Assembly (NCBI GenBank): GCA_903940125.1
Contig: CAJAJL010000065.1
Coordinates: 118,313-182,312 of the forward strand
From: an uncultured Chlorobiaceae bacterium
Lineage (GTDB): Bacteria; Bacteroidota; Chlorobiia; Chlorobiales; Chlorobiaceae
Length of the DNA stretch: 64,000 nt
Direction of reading: 5' to 3'
The notes below the pieces were generated by a model. It was not told where the DNA came from and ran no database searches. It saw nothing but the letters and a program-made list of their open reading frames with translations. Shown piece by piece: positions 1 to 10,006 of the stretch. Numbering within the stretch: position 1 is the first letter of the stretch; every line of letters begins with the position of its first letter. A program made the translations under genes and the position numbers.

Positions 1-180
1 ATCCGGATGGTCGCTGATAACAAACGGTGATTGATTAAGTGAAGGTCTTTCGTCCAGAGAGTCGAGTACTCTGATGTTCAGACCTGTCACTGCATAGCCC
101 TGTTCAACAAGAAGACATGCAGAAACGGCAGAATCAACTCCACCTGAAATACCGACCACAACTTTCTTTTTCGTATTCAT
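1..180 (-). CDS. mnmA: tRNA-specific 2-thiouridylase MnmA, 5' part only
   Basis: N-terminal 60 codons of a gene that runs off the left edge; ATG on the minus strand at 178-180. The translation opens with a basic stretch and then a P-loop pyrophosphatase motif, [10 protein letters not shown], followed by [12 protein letters not shown], as in MnmA/TrmU. That enzyme adenylates and thiolates U34 of tRNAs for Lys, Glu and Gln. A stop lies 3 nt upstream (the end of the ETF:QO gene), so the start is well constrained and the two genes probably share a transcript. The catalytic cysteines lie outside the window. The related ATP-pyrophosphatases GuaA and ArgG are less likely because MnmA shows this spacing between the motif and the following strand. 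Confidence 0.88.
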   Translation of the reverse strand, partial: MNTKKKVVVGISGGVDSAVSACLLVEQGYAVTGLNIRVLDSLDERPSLNQSPFVISDHPD

Positions 181-183
181 AAG

Positions 184-1860
184 TTAACTGAGTTTATAGC
201 CTGGGCCGCCACCGCCTTCAGGGGGTGTCCATGTAATTATTCCGTAGGGATCAATGGTTTCGCATGTTTTACAGTGCAGGCAGTTCGATGCGTTAAGTTT
301 AAGTGCAGATGGTGGGTCGCCGGTTATTTCGTAGACCTCCGCCGGGCAGAAGTGAATACAAGGATTAGCAAATTCAACGGTGCATTTTTGCAGGCATATT
401 TTCTCAATATCTTCAGGTTTTATAAGTAGGTGGCATGGCTGGTTCTCTTCGTGCATGGTTCCTGACCGGTAGAGGCTCTCTTTTTTGCTGAAGGTGAGGC
501 TGTTGTCCGGAGTGAAAGCTTCTTGTGGTGTGGTTGACCTCTTCTTCTTGCGGCGATCCCCAAAACCCTCAGCAATGGAGAGACCAGGAAATTTAAGCTG
601 AAGTCCTGCCTGAACCAAACCGGAGTAGAGTCCTTGATCGAAAGCTTTCCGATAGTTTCTGGCAGCATACAGTTCATCGTAAGCCCATGAATTTCTGAAC
701 CGTTCGCTGTAGGTTTTCAGTTTGCCGGTTGAAAAATCATTATGCAGAATCGATTCAAAGAGGGTTTCAGCGGCAAGGATTCCGGATTTCATCGCCAGGT
801 GGAGCCCTTTGTGGCGCTGCATGTTTACCATTCCTGCCGATTCACCAGTGACAAGATATCCCGGTCCATAAAGGGGGGGCATGGCATCAACTCCTGCAGA
901 GGTTATTGTTCTTGCTCCTGATTCAATCATGTTTCCTCCTTCAAGGAGTTCGGCAAGCAGCGGGTGCTGTTTAAAGCGCTGAAGGTTACGATGCGGATCA
1001 CAAAAAGGCGACCCTGGTTCCAGTGAAGTGATAAACCCTATAGAGAGCAGCGTCGAAGATAAGGCATAGAGCCAGCCTCCGCCATAGATATCTGATGAAA
1101 GAGGATAGCCGAACATCTGGTGAACTTCTCCGGGGTTGATACGGCCTGCCGGTATCCGCCATGTCTCTTTTACTCCGGTTTCGTAGCGTTGTGGTGCAGT
1201 TTTTGTGCTCTTTGAAAAATGTTCGCTGACTTGCCTGAAGAAAGAGCCGTCAGAACCTTCCCCGATGACGACAGCTTTTGTTTTAAGTAAAAGCCCGGCT
1301 TCAAAGTTAATTTTTTTCTGACCGTCTTTGTCGAGCCCCTTATCGTCTGTCAGAATGCCGGCAAGCCTTTCGTTTTCGATATAGGGAAGAATGGCTGCAG
1401 TATTATCGAAGAGCTGAATACCCTCTTTTTCTGCCTCATTGGCCATCCATGACCCGATGCGGGATAGCGAAACGAGCATATTTCCCTTATTGCTGAATGC
1501 GTCAGGTATAAATGGGAACGGAAACTTCCTTTTCGCAGTCAGATACCATAAACACTCTTTCGAAACCATTGCTTCAAAAGGAAATCCCCTGTCCCGATAA
1601 TCAGGGAAACACTCATCCAGAGTTTTCGTGTCAATAATTGCCCCTGACAGAAGGTGGGCGCCGGCATACCGCCCTTTATCAATCATTGCTATTGAGGGTT
1701 CAAGAGTATTTGCCGATAGAGAGTTATGACGTTTCAGGAGGTGCTGCAGGTGTAATGCCGATGCAAGGTTTGCAGGTCCAGCGCCGATAAACACAATATC
1801 GAATTCCAGTGATTCACGTTCATGGATCATTGTACATTGTGGATGCTGCATGGTAATCAA
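184..1860 (-). CDS. Electron transfer flavoprotein:quinone oxidoreductase-like protein
   Basis: 558 aa flavo-iron-sulfur protein expected to pass electrons from an electron transfer flavoprotein to the quinone pool at the membrane surface. It has an N-terminal FAD dinucleotide motif (GAGPAN, about residues 26-31), a middle ETF-QO-type region, and a C-terminal ferredoxin-like part with NCLHCKTC plus earlier Cys residues, enough for one 4Fe-4S cluster. The closing PPEGGGGPGY is the typical ETF-QO tail. Length matches the family (about 550). There are in-frame ATGs at codons 1, 4 and 11; the true start is uncertain but all precede the FAD motif. It sits 3 nt upstream of mnmA. No etfAB genes are in the window, so the electron donor is unknown. 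Confidence 0.87.
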   Translation of the reverse strand: MITMQHPQCTMIHERESLEFDIVFIGAGPANLASALHLQHLLKRHNSLSANTLEPSIAMIDKGRYAGAHLLSGAIIDTKTLDECFPDYRDRGFPFEAMVSKECLWYLTAKRKFPFPFIPDAFSNKGNMLVSLSRIGSWMANEAEKEGIQLFDNTAAILPYIENERLAGILTDDKGLDKDGQKKINFEAGLLLKTKAVVIGEGSDGSFFRQVSEHFSKSTKTAPQRYETGVKETWRIPAGRINPGEVHQMFGYPLSSDIYGGGWLYALSSTLLSIGFITSLEPGSPFCDPHRNLQRFKQHPLLAELLEGGNMIESGARTITSAGVDAMPPLYGPGYLVTGESAGMVNMQRHKGLHLAMKSGILAAETLFESILHNDFSTGKLKTYSERFRNSWAYDELYAARNYRKAFDQGLYSGLVQAGLQLKFPGLSIAEGFGDRRKKKRSTTPQEAFTPDNSLTFSKKESLYRSGTMHEENQPCHLLIKPEDIEKICLQKCTVEFANPCIHFCPAEVYEITGDPPSALKLNASNCLHCKTCETIDPYGIITWTPPEGGGGPGYKLS

Positions 1861-1935
1861 AAAAACTGAAAAGACTAAAAAACGAAATATGATGACTAAG
1901 GATACAATCTACAGACTTTTTTTCTTGCTTATGCT

Positions 1936-2523
1936 TTACGTACGAAATTTCGAGACATGGGGATTGTTGATAATGAATTTTCGCCACAGAAGTTCCCTGC
2001 TTTTTGAAATACCAACACGAGCGCTGGTACCTATCATGCGGTCCGGCAGCGGGGGAGTATTTTCAACAAAAAACTCTTCACTGAAAAGATTTTTTCCGTT
2101 GCACTCACGGTTGATGGCAAGTGCTCTGGTCAGCTTACCTGGCCCACTCATAAGATCTGTTATGAGTTTACTCCCTCTCTGTTCCTGCATGAACAGCTCT
2201 CCTTCAACTGGTTCCATCGCTCTGATCAGTACCGCTCCCGGAGTGTTTTCAGGTTCGCTGACAATATTAAGCATGTAGTGGTTTCCATAGGTAAAGTAAA
2301 CATAAAGGGTTCCGGGAGTTTGGAACATAATCCTGTTTCTTTCAGTTTTGCCGCGCCATGCATGGCAGGCTTCGTCATGTCTGCTGAAATAAGCCTCTGT
2401 TTCAACAATTCTGCCTTTCAGTTGTATATTTCCTGGCAGCACACGAACAAAAATTTTCCCAAGCAGTTTTTCAGTAAGTTCGAGTGTGGGGAGGTCATAG
2501 AATTGTCGTTCCAGCCTTTCCAT
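1936..2523 (-). CDS. mpg: DNA-3-methyladenine glycosylase (AAG/Mpg family)
   Basis: 195 aa base-excision repair enzyme that removes alkylated purines. The family signature is visible as IVETEAYF (about residues 39-46, containing the catalytic Glu), then [16 protein letters not shown] and [18 protein letters not shown], and later [10 protein letters not shown]. Length is right for bacterial members (about 190-210). It is divergent from parA, with about 100 bp between the two start codons, so the promoters of both lie in that gap. About 75 bp separates its stop from the ETF:QO start. Confidence 0.93.
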   Translation of the reverse strand: MERLERQFYDLPTLELTEKLLGKIFVRVLPGNIQLKGRIVETEAYFSRHDEACHAWRGKTERNRIMFQTPGTLYVYFTYGNHYMLNIVSEPENTPGAVLIRAMEPVEGELFMQEQRGSKLITDLMSGPGKLTRALAINRECNGKNLFSEEFFVENTPPLPDRMIGTSARVGISKSRELLWRKFIINNPHVSKFRT

Positions 2524-2621
2524 GAAGCGAGATTAAAAAAATTTGTAATGGTTCATGTAAGTATTATAATGTACCAAGTCATGACAGAACTTCAACTGCT
2601 ATAAATTTCCCTGGTTAGTAC

Positions 2622-3416
2622 ATGGGCAGAGTAATTGCGATTGCAAACCAGAAGGGTGGGGTTGGAAAAACAACCACTGCTGTCAATATAGCGGCCTCGA
2701 TTGCTATTTCTGAGTTTAAGACATTGCTTATCGATATCGACCCCCAGGCCAATGCCACATCTGGATTCGGGCTTGAAATAGGCGACGAAATCGATAACAC
2801 TTTTTATCAGGTTATGGTAAAAGGCGGCAACATTCAGGACGCTGTCAAGTCTTCCAGTCTTGAGTATCTTGATGTTCTTCCTTCCAATGTCAATCTCGTC
2901 GGGATGGAGGTCGAACTGGTGAATATGCGAGAACGCGAGTATGTAATGCAGAAAGCGCTCAAAGGTATTCGCTCCCAGTATGAATATATCATTATTGATT
3001 GTCCGCCATCTTTAGGGCTGATCACACTCAATTCTCTTACAGCAGCAGATTCCGTACTTATACCGGTTCAGGCAGAATATTATGCTTTGGAGGGTTTGGG
3101 AAAGCTGCTTAATACCATCAGTATTGTCCGCAAGCACCTTAATCCGAAACTGGAAATAGAAGGTGTATTGGTGACCATGTATGATTCGAGACTTCGTCTT
3201 GCATCTCAGGTTGCCGAAGAGGTCAAGAAGTTTTTCAAAGACAAGGTTTACAAAACCTATATTCGCAGAAATGTTCGACTTTCTGAAGCGCCAAGTCATG
3301 GTAAACCAGCCCTGCTTTATGACGCTCAAAGTATCGGATCGAAAGATTACCTCGATCTGGCACAGGAGATTTTCGAAAGAGACGGTAATATTAAAAAATT
3401 TAAAGTCCGGCAGTAG
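2622..3416 (+). CDS. parA: Chromosome partitioning ATPase ParA (Soj)
   Basis: 264 aa MinD/ParA ATPase. The deviant Walker A motif [12 protein letters not shown] is at residues 10-21, the [12 protein letters not shown] switch region at about 37-48, and the Walker B-like [10 protein letters not shown] around residue 125. Length is typical for chromosomal Soj proteins, and there is no N-terminal HTH as in plasmid ParA. ParB follows after 27 bp. Together they segregate or position the replication origin. No parS-like palindrome was seen by eye in the window. Confidence 0.96.
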   Translation: MGRVIAIANQKGGVGKTTTAVNIAASIAISEFKTLLIDIDPQANATSGFGLEIGDEIDNTFYQVMVKGGNIQDAVKSSSLEYLDVLPSNVNLVGMEVELVNMREREYVMQKALKGIRSQYEYIIIDCPPSLGLITLNSLTAADSVLIPVQAEYYALEGLGKLLNTISIVRKHLNPKLEIEGVLVTMYDSRLRLASQVAEEVKKFFKDKVYKTYIRRNVRLSEAPSHGKPALLYDAQSIGSKDYLDLAQEIFERDGNIKKFKVRQ

Positions 3417-3443
3417 CAGCTGACCGGTAAGCTGGTGGAGGAT

Positions 3444-4331
3444 ATGTCAAAAAAAGCACTGGGGAGAGGTTTAAAAGCACTGATTCCGGATGAAGGATTT
3501 GATTCTGGTTCCAAAGAGGAGGAACAGGAACAAGCCCAGGACGGAAGTATTGGCAGTCTGCCAGTCGAAAAAATACGTACAAATCCATTTCAGCCACGCA
3601 AGGAATTTGATGAAAGTGCTCTTGAAGAGCTTAAAAACTCCATTATTGAAAATGGAGTGATTCAGCCGGTAACGGTGTGCAGGGATGGGGACGGTTATCA
3701 GCTCATCAGTGGAGAACGCAGGCTCAGGGCAGTGCTGCAGGCAGGTTTCAAGTATATTCCTGCTTATGTTATTGAGGCTCATGATGATTCAAGTAAACTT
3801 GAACTTGCTCTTATTGAGAACATTCAACGTGAGGATCTTAATGCTATAGAGGTTGCACTTGCATTGAAAAGCCTGACAACCAAGTGCAGTCTCACACAGG
3901 ACGAGATAGCACAGAAAGTTGGCAAGAACCGTTCAACCGTCAGTAATTTTCTCAGGCTTCTCAAGCTCCCTTTACAGATTCAGGATAGTATCAGAAACAG
4001 GGAGATATCGTCCGGACATGCGCGGGCGCTGATTAACCTTCCAGGTGAGCAGCAGCAGCTGAAGGTCTGGAAACAGATTCTCAGTCGTCAGCTTTCAGTC
4101 CGACAGACTGAAGCACTGGTTAACCGCATGTTCAAGGAACAATCAAAACCGTTACAGACAGATGCCCTGGAACGCTCTTCACATGTTACCCAGCTTGAGT
4201 CCCGACTTAGAGATAAACTTGCTACAAAAGTACGCATTGTTGAAAAAAAAGGTGGCAAGGGTGAAATTCATATTCAGTATTTTTCGAATGACGATCTCGA
4301 CAGGCTTCTTGATATTATGAATCAGGAGTGA
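3444..4331 (+). CDS. parB: Chromosome partitioning protein ParB (Spo0J)
   Basis: 295 aa CTPase clamp that loads at parS. The N-terminus MSKKALGRGLKALIP is the usual ParA-stimulating peptide. It is followed by the ParB/Srx domain with NPFQPRKEF and GERRLRA (the CTP-binding box), an HTH around LTQDEIAQKVGKNRSTVSNF, and a C-terminal dimerisation segment. I chose ATG 3444 rather than the in-frame GTG at 3435. ATG gives the standard ParB N-terminus, although GGAGG lies unusually close in front of it. The gene is cotranscribed with parA and probably with dapB, which starts 56 bp downstream. Confidence 0.95.
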   Translation: MSKKALGRGLKALIPDEGFDSGSKEEEQEQAQDGSIGSLPVEKIRTNPFQPRKEFDESALEELKNSIIENGVIQPVTVCRDGDGYQLISGERRLRAVLQAGFKYIPAYVIEAHDDSSKLELALIENIQREDLNAIEVALALKSLTTKCSLTQDEIAQKVGKNRSTVSNFLRLLKLPLQIQDSIRNREISSGHARALINLPGEQQQLKVWKQILSRQLSVRQTEALVNRMFKEQSKPLQTDALERSSHVTQLESRLRDKLATKVRIVEKKGGKGEIHIQYFSNDDLDRLLDIMNQE

Positions 4332-4387
4332 ACTGGTCCGCAGAAAATGCAGCTTTTTCACTGTAAACGTTAATTGTAATCATAAGT

Positions 4388-5134
4388 ATGAGGTTTACTC
4401 TTGTAGGAAATGGCAGGATGGGTCGTCAGGTGGCTCAGGTGATCGGTCAGTCGGGCTGTCATGGAACTTCTGCAGTTCTCGATGTAGATACCCCGGTTGT
4501 CCCTGAAGTTTTTCAAGGCAGCGATGCCATTATCGATTTCACCGTTCGGGAGGCATTTCTCAGCAATCTGCCAGCCATGCTTTCGTCCGGTGTTCCCATT
4601 ATTGTTGGTACAACAGGGTGGGATGATGTCTGCGATGAGGTCAAAAAAAAGGTCGCTGATGCAGGAGCATCACTTCTCTATTCGGCAAATTTTTCGCTTG
4701 GAGTCAACATATTCCTCAGAAGTGTGCGCGAAGCAGCACGGCTTATTGCTCCGTTTGACCAGTTTGATATTGCCTTTGCCGAACAGCATCACACAGGAAA
4801 GGCTGATTTTCCCAGCGGAACTGCTCTCAGAGCAGCCGATATGATTCTATCAGCCAATAACCGGAAAAAAACTGTTGTCCGGCAGCTCTCGGACGATCGA
4901 AAGCTTGCTCCTGAAGAACTGCAGGTAGCAGCACTGAGGCTCGGAGGTGTATTTGGAAAGCACACCGCGTTTATCGATTCGGATGCAGATGAAATTGTTA
5001 TTTCACATACGGCAAAAAACCGCTCTGGTTTTGCATCAGGAGCTGTTGAAGCTGCCGTCTGGCTCGCTCATCGACATAAACAAAACCCTGGATTTTATAC
5101 TATGGATGATTTTTTAAATGAACGGCTTGCGTGA
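4388..5134 (+). CDS. dapB: 4-hydroxy-tetrahydrodipicolinate reductase
   Basis: 248 aa enzyme of lysine/meso-diaminopimelate synthesis. It has an N-terminal Rossmann motif [10 protein letters not shown] (GxGxMG), then GTTGW around residue 75, and the substrate-binding block [14 protein letters not shown] with the catalytic His pair and Lys. Length fits the DapB family, on the short side (240-275). It follows parB by 56 bp, and a small membrane protein starts 6 bp after its stop, so all four genes probably form one operon. Confidence 0.95.
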   Translation: MRFTLVGNGRMGRQVAQVIGQSGCHGTSAVLDVDTPVVPEVFQGSDAIIDFTVREAFLSNLPAMLSSGVPIIVGTTGWDDVCDEVKKKVADAGASLLYSANFSLGVNIFLRSVREAARLIAPFDQFDIAFAEQHHTGKADFPSGTALRAADMILSANNRKKTVVRQLSDDRKLAPEELQVAALRLGGVFGKHTAFIDSDADEIVISHTAKNRSGFASGAVEAAVWLAHRHKQNPGFYTMDDFLNERLA

Positions 5135-5140
5135 AGATAT

Positions 5141-5686
5141 ATGGCTAATGAACGTGTGAATCAATCTACTTTGCCATTTAAAGGAAAGCTTTTTTCTGTT
5201 CTGCTGGGTGCTGCAATCATTATTCTGACGACAACCATCCCCTATCTGACACTGCTCAATGTTTTTCTCTTTGCCGGTATTTTTCTTGCAGGAACAGTTG
5301 CGCTCCATCAGACTATCATGCGCTTTCAGGTGCGTTTGACCTACAATCAGGCTTTTGCTTACGGGTGTCTGGCCGGTTTGGTTGGAGGTGTGGTTTCCGA
5401 AGGCATAACCTTTGCTCTTATGGAGCTGCTCAATTACAGACCCGGAACGGAAAGTCTTGCTCTTGTGATTGACTGGGCGCTTGAAATGGCAAAAGGAAGG
5501 CCCGAGGTTCAGCAGCAGGTGCAGGCACTTGTTGCTGCTGAAAAACTTGCTCTTGTTCCAGTGAAATTAAGCTTTGTCGAAATTCTGATGAATATGGCTT
5601 TTTCCGGTGCTTTTTATGCACCGATAGCTGGTCTCGGGGGAGCATTTGCTGTTCTCAGGCTAAAACGTAAAGCTGCAAGAGAGTGA
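5141..5686 (+). CDS. Small multi-pass membrane protein, DUF4199-like
   Basis: 181 aa. Four hydrophobic segments are visible: about residues 18-35, 40-55, 72-92 (AYGCLAGLVGGVVSEGITFA) and 148-170. A soluble stretch rich in Gln, Glu and Ala (about 100-135) lies between segments three and four. This layout resembles the DUF4199 family common in Bacteroidota/Chlorobi, but I assign it only by architecture. It starts 6 bp after dapB and ends 5 bp before the convergent menC stop. Function unknown. Confidence 0.75.
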   Translation: MANERVNQSTLPFKGKLFSVLLGAAIIILTTTIPYLTLLNVFLFAGIFLAGTVALHQTIMRFQVRLTYNQAFAYGCLAGLVGGVVSEGITFALMELLNYRPGTESLALVIDWALEMAKGRPEVQQQVQALVAAEKLALVPVKLSFVEILMNMAFSGAFYAPIAGLGGAFAVLRLKRKAARE

Positions 5687-5691
5687 TTGTG

Positions 5692-6768
5692 TTACATCGA
5701 CCAGAGTGAAATCAGCTTGAGATCGCTCTTATTGACGATCAATCCTTCACGGTAAAGTTTGTATGTATCAAGAAGTCCGTTTTCAGCTCTGAAAGGGGTT
5801 TCAAGCAAGTCGTGTTTCAGGTAACGGTAGGTGTCCAGCCCGCATGCAGCGGGCTCAGAAGAAGCTGAAGCTGCAAGCCATGTGTAAAAGCTCAGACTGA
5901 TGCCGCTCTCAAAAGCTGAGCTGAAAACCGTGAGGAGATTATTTTTTTTTGCGTACTGGGCCAATTCCAGCGCAACTGAAATTCCGCCCAACTGGTTTGG
6001 TTTCAGGATCAGTGCAGCAAGCGCTTTCTGTGGGATTTTTTCCAGCAGTTCCGGCTTTTGCCAGAGAGTTTCGTCCAGTGCAGCAGGAATACCTGTCTTT
6101 GCGAAAAACTCACCGAGATCTTCAGCGTTCTTCAGAGGTTCCTCAATATAGGCAATACTTGCCAGTGGAATGTGTCCTGCAAATTCGAGTGCATCATCAA
6201 GTGAGAATGACTGATTGGCATCCAGTCGAATGTCGATAGTGTTTCCGAAGATACGGTGCAGAGTTTCAATGCTGCGGATGGCGATGTCACTATTCCCGGA
6301 TGAGATCTTGAGCTTGAATGTGCGGTATCCAAGATTGAAATACTCAACGGCCCTTTGTTCGACTTGCTGTGTATCACCGAAGAGCAGTGCATTGACTGGA
6401 ACATGTTTGGCGGGATGAGCCGATGCATTGGAAAACGTTGGAGACTCTCCTGAAGCGGTGGCATCAAGGTTGATCATCGCCATTTCCAGCCCTGTGCGCA
6501 CTGAAGGGAAGAGCTGGTCATGAAAAATGGTGTGATTGACAAACTCGTGTTTTGAAAGCACTTCCACAAGCTGCGCTTCGGCAGATGCAAGGGTTTCCTT
6601 GTGTAAACCTGGAAGTGGAGCAATTTCACCGTAGGCCGTGTGCCCATCTTCCTTGGTTTTCAGCGCAAGGATAATGCCCTCCCTGTGTAAAAGCTTAAGC
6701 CCATTAACGGTTATTGCTTCTGTAAAAGGAATGGCATATCGGTAGAGAAGTGCATGGGCTGCTTTCAA
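5692..6768 (-). CDS. menC: o-Succinylbenzoate synthase
   Basis: 358 aa enolase-superfamily enzyme that dehydrates SHCHC to o-succinylbenzoate in menaquinone synthesis. Visible are the KLKIS pair with the catalytic lysine (around residue 155), metal ligands in [14 protein letters not shown] and ALDET, and the second catalytic lysine in ILKPNQLGG. Its start overlaps the menB stop by 4 bp, so translation is probably coupled. The tail ends near the convergent DUF4199-like gene. Menaquinone is the quinone of the anoxygenic electron chain and the precursor of chlorobiumquinone. Confidence 0.95.
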   Translation of the reverse strand: MKAAHALLYRYAIPFTEAITVNGLKLLHREGIILALKTKEDGHTAYGEIAPLPGLHKETLASAEAQLVEVLSKHEFVNHTIFHDQLFPSVRTGLEMAMINLDATASGESPTFSNASAHPAKHVPVNALLFGDTQQVEQRAVEYFNLGYRTFKLKISSGNSDIAIRSIETLHRIFGNTIDIRLDANQSFSLDDALEFAGHIPLASIAYIEEPLKNAEDLGEFFAKTGIPAALDETLWQKPELLEKIPQKALAALILKPNQLGGISVALELAQYAKKNNLLTVFSSAFESGISLSFYTWLAASASSEPAACGLDTYRYLKHDLLETPFRAENGLLDTYKLYREGLIVNKSDLKLISLWSM

Positions 6769-7586
6769 GGTCTTTTTGGAAATTTACTGAAATCCGGTTT
6801 CCGTTTTTCGACAAAGGCATTTTTACCTTCCTGTGCTTCCTCACACATGTAATAGAGCATAGTGGCATTACCGGCAAGTTCCTGCAATCCGGACTGGCCG
6901 TCACAATCTGCATTAAGTGCCGATTTCAGACATCTGATAGCGAGCGACGAGTTGGCAAGAATTTCACGACACCACTGCACAGTCTCCTTCTCAAGCTGTT
7001 CAAGAGGTACAACTGTGTTTACCAATCCCATCGAAAAAGCTTCTGCAGCATTGTACTGACGGCAAAGGAACCATATTTCACGGGCTTTTTTCTGGCCGAC
7101 AAGGCGGGCCATATAGCTTGCTCCCCATCCACCATCAAATGAACCTACTTTAGGGCCGGTCTGGCCGAAGATAGCATTATCTGCTGCAATGGTAAGATCA
7201 CACAGCATATGCAGCACATGGCCGCCGCCGATTGCATAACCTGCAACCATGGCAATTACCGGTTTCGGGCAGGTGCGAATATCACGCTGGAAGTCAAGGA
7301 CATTCAGTCTGTTGACCCCTTTTTCATCAGCATAACCGGCATATCCGCGGATCTTCTGATCACCTCCCGAGCAGAACGCCTTCTCTCCGGCACCGGTAAG
7401 AATAACCACACCGATCGACTCATCGTTTCGTGCCTCGGCAAGGGCTGTAATCATCTCCACCACAGTCTGGGGACGAAATGCGTTTCGTACTTCAGGGCGA
7501 TTGATGGTGATTTTTGCAATACCTTCAGCTTTATGGTAGAGGATATCGTTAAAATCCCCTGTTTGTATCCAGTTTACTTCGCTCAT
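6765..7586 (-). CDS. menB: 1,4-Dihydroxy-2-naphthoyl-CoA synthase
   Basis: 273 aa crotonase-fold enzyme that closes the naphthoate ring from o-succinylbenzoyl-CoA. Diagnostic segments are [15 protein letters not shown], the oxyanion-hole loop [11 protein letters not shown] (with the GGDQ typical of MenB), and the [15 protein letters not shown] stretch. Length equals that of other MenB proteins. It overlaps both neighbours by 4 bp (menH upstream, menC downstream), showing a tightly packed minus-strand operon. Confidence 0.97.
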   Translation of the reverse strand: MSEVNWIQTGDFNDILYHKAEGIAKITINRPEVRNAFRPQTVVEMITALAEARNDESIGVVILTGAGEKAFCSGGDQKIRGYAGYADEKGVNRLNVLDFQRDIRTCPKPVIAMVAGYAIGGGHVLHMLCDLTIAADNAIFGQTGPKVGSFDGGWGASYMARLVGQKKAREIWFLCRQYNAAEAFSMGLVNTVVPLEQLEKETVQWCREILANSSLAIRCLKSALNADCDGQSGLQELAGNATMLYYMCEEAQEGKNAFVEKRKPDFSKFPKRP

Positions 7587-8407
7587 AAGTGCTTTTCTTC
7601 TTGCTGGTTGAAAAATAATCTTAAACGATCCAGAAACAATTCCTTGTTTTCAATCTGAAGGGTATGACCGCAAAGAGGAAATATTTCAAGGTCAGAACCA
7701 GGAGATAACTTAACCATTTGGCGGCCAATCTCAACGTAGCGCTCATCTTTTTCCCCTGCAAAAAACCTTACCGGCACATTGTTATGCTTCATTGCTTCCC
7801 ATTGTGAACGTTGCCGTCCTGTTCCGAGCACTCTAAGTGCGAGAGCAAGATTCCGTGGATCATTGATTTTCCTTTGGCTCTCGACCTCTTTAAATACAGG
7901 GTGATGTTTAAGCGTTGAAAAAAGCGGCTGTTCATACCATGACTCAATGAACCCATCAAAGTTTCTTTCGATTTTTCGTGCAATTTTTTCATCATGCTCC
8001 TGCCTGTCGATCTGCTCTTTTTCTGTTCTGAGGCCCGGTGAAGCTGAAACGATAACAGCTTTGGTGAAGAGCTCGGGATGGCGAAGCAGAAGAGCGAGTG
8101 CGATGCGTCCGCCCATGGAGTAGCCCACGAGATAGCTTGGCGGGAAAGCTGACTGTCGGAGCAATTCCGCAAGGGCATCAACTGTTTGTTCAAAAAAACC
8201 ATCGCTCGGAGGTGTTTCCCGGAAGCTTGCTTTTCCGTGTCCGGGCAGATCAACCATCACACAGCAGTAGTCATCGCAAAGCTCTCTCGCCACGGGAAGC
8301 CAATCGTCTCCGGACCCAAGAAACCCGTGCAGAAAGATGATGCGGGGCAATGTCTTTTCCCCTATGGTCACGATATGTAAAGGAACTTCCTGCAAGGTTT
8401 TCTGCAT
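7583..8407 (-). CDS. menH: 2-Succinyl-6-hydroxy-2,4-cyclohexadiene-1-carboxylate synthase (MenH, alpha/beta hydrolase)
   Basis: 274 aa from the chosen ATG at 8405-8407. Motifs are the oxyanion region [13 protein letters not shown], the nucleophile elbow [10 protein letters not shown] and the C-terminal catalytic His in [12 protein letters not shown]. The frame stays open for 53 more codons upstream (to 8566), but that stretch has no family resemblance and MenH proteins start close to the [13 protein letters not shown] segment, so the extension is probably noncoding. In a compact operon menD should lie directly upstream; here a 7.2 kb plus-strand cassette intervenes. Confidence 0.9.
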   Translation of the reverse strand: MQKTLQEVPLHIVTIGEKTLPRIIFLHGFLGSGDDWLPVARELCDDYCCVMVDLPGHGKASFRETPPSDGFFEQTVDALAELLRQSAFPPSYLVGYSMGGRIALALLLRHPELFTKAVIVSASPGLRTEKEQIDRQEHDEKIARKIERNFDGFIESWYEQPLFSTLKHHPVFKEVESQRKINDPRNLALALRVLGTGRQRSQWEAMKHNNVPVRFFAGEKDERYVEIGRQMVKLSPGSDLEIFPLCGHTLQIENKELFLDRLRLFFNQQEEKHL

Positions 8408-8635
8408 GGCATGTATAAGGTTGCAAGGATTGTCCGACTTTTTCACGGTTGTTGTCTTGAACAACGCAAGATCAATATAAAAACCATAATTCAGTGCAGA
8501 AACTCCTTTGCAGAAAGAAGACCATTGGCAGATCATAAAGAACTTCGTAAAATGCAATTTCTGCATGATTACACAATAATGAATTCAATACCCCGAATTT
8601 TTCGATCGTACCAGAATAACAGGTAATTGTTATGT
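8408..8635. promoter_or_regulatory. Divergent intergenic region between menH and the inserted cassette
   Basis: About 228 bp between the chosen menH start (minus strand) and the first cassette gene (plus strand). It must hold the cassette promoter and, if the men operon is now split, a promoter for menHBC. A short dyad, ATGCA-5 nt-TGCAT, lies at 8552-8566. I cannot assign -35/-10 boxes with confidence, because Chlorobi promoters are not well defined by consensus. The 53-codon open extension of menH covers part of this region. Confidence 0.45.
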
Positions 8636-9928
8636 ATGAAAAAGGTAGCTGACTTCATAAATCTCGAATGTTACAGAGAAGCTCTTGCCCGTCTCTGTCG
8701 TATCGCTCAATGGTTAACCCAGGACGAACGACTGGTGCTCGATGATTGGGAAAATTTGCATTTAAATCATTTTTATAGCGATGAGGAAAAAGCTCATACC
8801 ATCAAAAAGGCAATGGAGTGCTTCGGTAATGATCAATTCACAATTTCATCCGATGAAATCGAAAGAGATCCCCTGCTGTGGTTCCAGGCGCTTGATGAAC
8901 ACTGCAATCGCGTTTATGCTCCAGACAGCGTTAAGCCACATGACAAGATTGATGATGGTGATGGGGATTCAAGGGTACTGCCGATCTATCCGGGATCCGG
9001 TGGTGGTAAACGACGCGAACAATATGGAAATACAGCATTTTGGCTGAAGCACCATCGTGTAATTCCTCTCAACAATCTTCAGGAGATTTCTAAAAGTATG
9101 TCTGTAGCTATAGCTGAAATTCCGCAGGGCTATAAGGATTGGGCGATTCGGTACATGCTTGGCGAAATTGTCAAGATCGCCATAATCCATTTTGCAGACG
9201 GTATTTATCCGACAAACACCGACAATGATTCTCTGCTTTTGTTTTTCAACGATCTAAGCGACGAAAAAATTCGTCTCGAAAAAGCACTTGAATGCATCAG
9301 TGCGGCAAAACGCGAGGGAACGCATATCCTTGTGATGCCTGAGCTTACGATCACCCCGGCTATTCGCTTGCAAATTGCCAATAAACTTGATCTGTTAAAT
9401 GAAAAGGATGGTGACAATCATGCACTTTCAGTTCCTGTTATTGTGCTTGGTAGTTTCCACGAACAAGTTGATACTGGGTGGCGAAACCATGCCGAGGCTA
9501 TTCTGGGGTTGGACGGGACTCACCTTTTCGATTGTGACAAACGCAGACCTGTCACCTTCAAGAATTGCAAGGAAGGTATAGAATGTGCCACCACGCCATT
9601 GACCTGTTTACTGACACCTCTCGGATTAATGGCCATGGCTATCTGCAAGGATATGTTCGATGGAAAACCTGCCGCTGCCTTGTCTTCACTATCCCCCGAC
9701 TGGTTGCTGGTTCCAAGCATGAGTGAAAAGTTGAGCCCGCAGAAAGCAGCTGCAAAACAATTGCATGATACAGGTGGAACTGTTGTAGCCGTTGCCAATC
9801 AGGAAATGCCAGGCATCAAAGGATATGAGCCGGGTTTTGTTCATCACGAAAAATGTGAGGATTGTACAACTGATATAGCCTTTGTAACCGTGGCGCGAAA
9901 AGATAATTACATCCGACGCATAAAATAG
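8636..9928 (+). CDS. Carbon-nitrogen hydrolase (nitrilase superfamily)-like protein of the cassette
   Basis: 430 aa from ATG 8636; a TTG at 8627 is an alternative and sits closer to an AGG. The C-terminal two thirds fit the nitrilase fold with all three catalytic residues: Glu in LVMPELTI (about residue 236), Lys in FDCDKRRPVTF (about 302) and Cys in MAMAICKDMF (about 337). The first 150 residues match nothing I recognise and carry an acidic/Gly-rich linker around residues 105-125. Such enzymes hydrolyse or condense amides; the substrate here is unknown. It is the first gene of the three-gene plus-strand cassette, 78 bp before the winged-helix gene. It could make or destroy a small-molecule signal, but that is inference. 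Confidence 0.78.
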   Translation: MKKVADFINLECYREALARLCRIAQWLTQDERLVLDDWENLHLNHFYSDEEKAHTIKKAMECFGNDQFTISSDEIERDPLLWFQALDEHCNRVYAPDSVKPHDKIDDGDGDSRVLPIYPGSGGGKRREQYGNTAFWLKHHRVIPLNNLQEISKSMSVAIAEIPQGYKDWAIRYMLGEIVKIAIIHFADGIYPTNTDNDSLLLFFNDLSDEKIRLEKALECISAAKREGTHILVMPELTITPAIRLQIANKLDLLNEKDGDNHALSVPVIVLGSFHEQVDTGWRNHAEAILGLDGTHLFDCDKRRPVTFKNCKEGIECATTPLTCLLTPLGLMAMAICKDMFDGKPAAALSSLSPDWLLVPSMSEKLSPQKAAAKQLHDTGGTVVAVANQEMPGIKGYEPGFVHHEKCEDCTTDIAFVTVARKDNYIRRIK

Positions 9929-9941
9929 CTCTCTTGATCGA

Positions 9942-9962
9942 ATTATTTATCCATTAAATAAT
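9942..9962. promoter_or_regulatory. AT-rich dyad between cassette genes 1 and 2
   Basis: Perfect 8-bp inverted repeat ATTATTTA / TAAATAAT with a 5-nt spacer, 13 bp after the hydrolase stop and 44 bp before the winged-helix start. There is no GC stem, so it is a poor intrinsic terminator. Its position suits an operator, perhaps for the winged-helix protein encoded next. Such AT palindromes also arise by chance. Confidence 0.3.
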
Positions 9963-10006
9963 GTTAAATTATTTTTGAATCTAAAACCTTAGGACTATTT
10001 AGTATT

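Noticed and set aside
2524..5140. parS site near parAB
   Set aside because: No sequence close to the usual TGTTTCACGTGAAACA palindrome was found by eye here or elsewhere in the window.
8408..8566. N-terminal extension of menH by 53 codons
   Set aside because: Open frame only; the composition and sequence do not look like MenH, and the family starts near MQKTLQ. It lies in the divergent promoter region created by the cassette.
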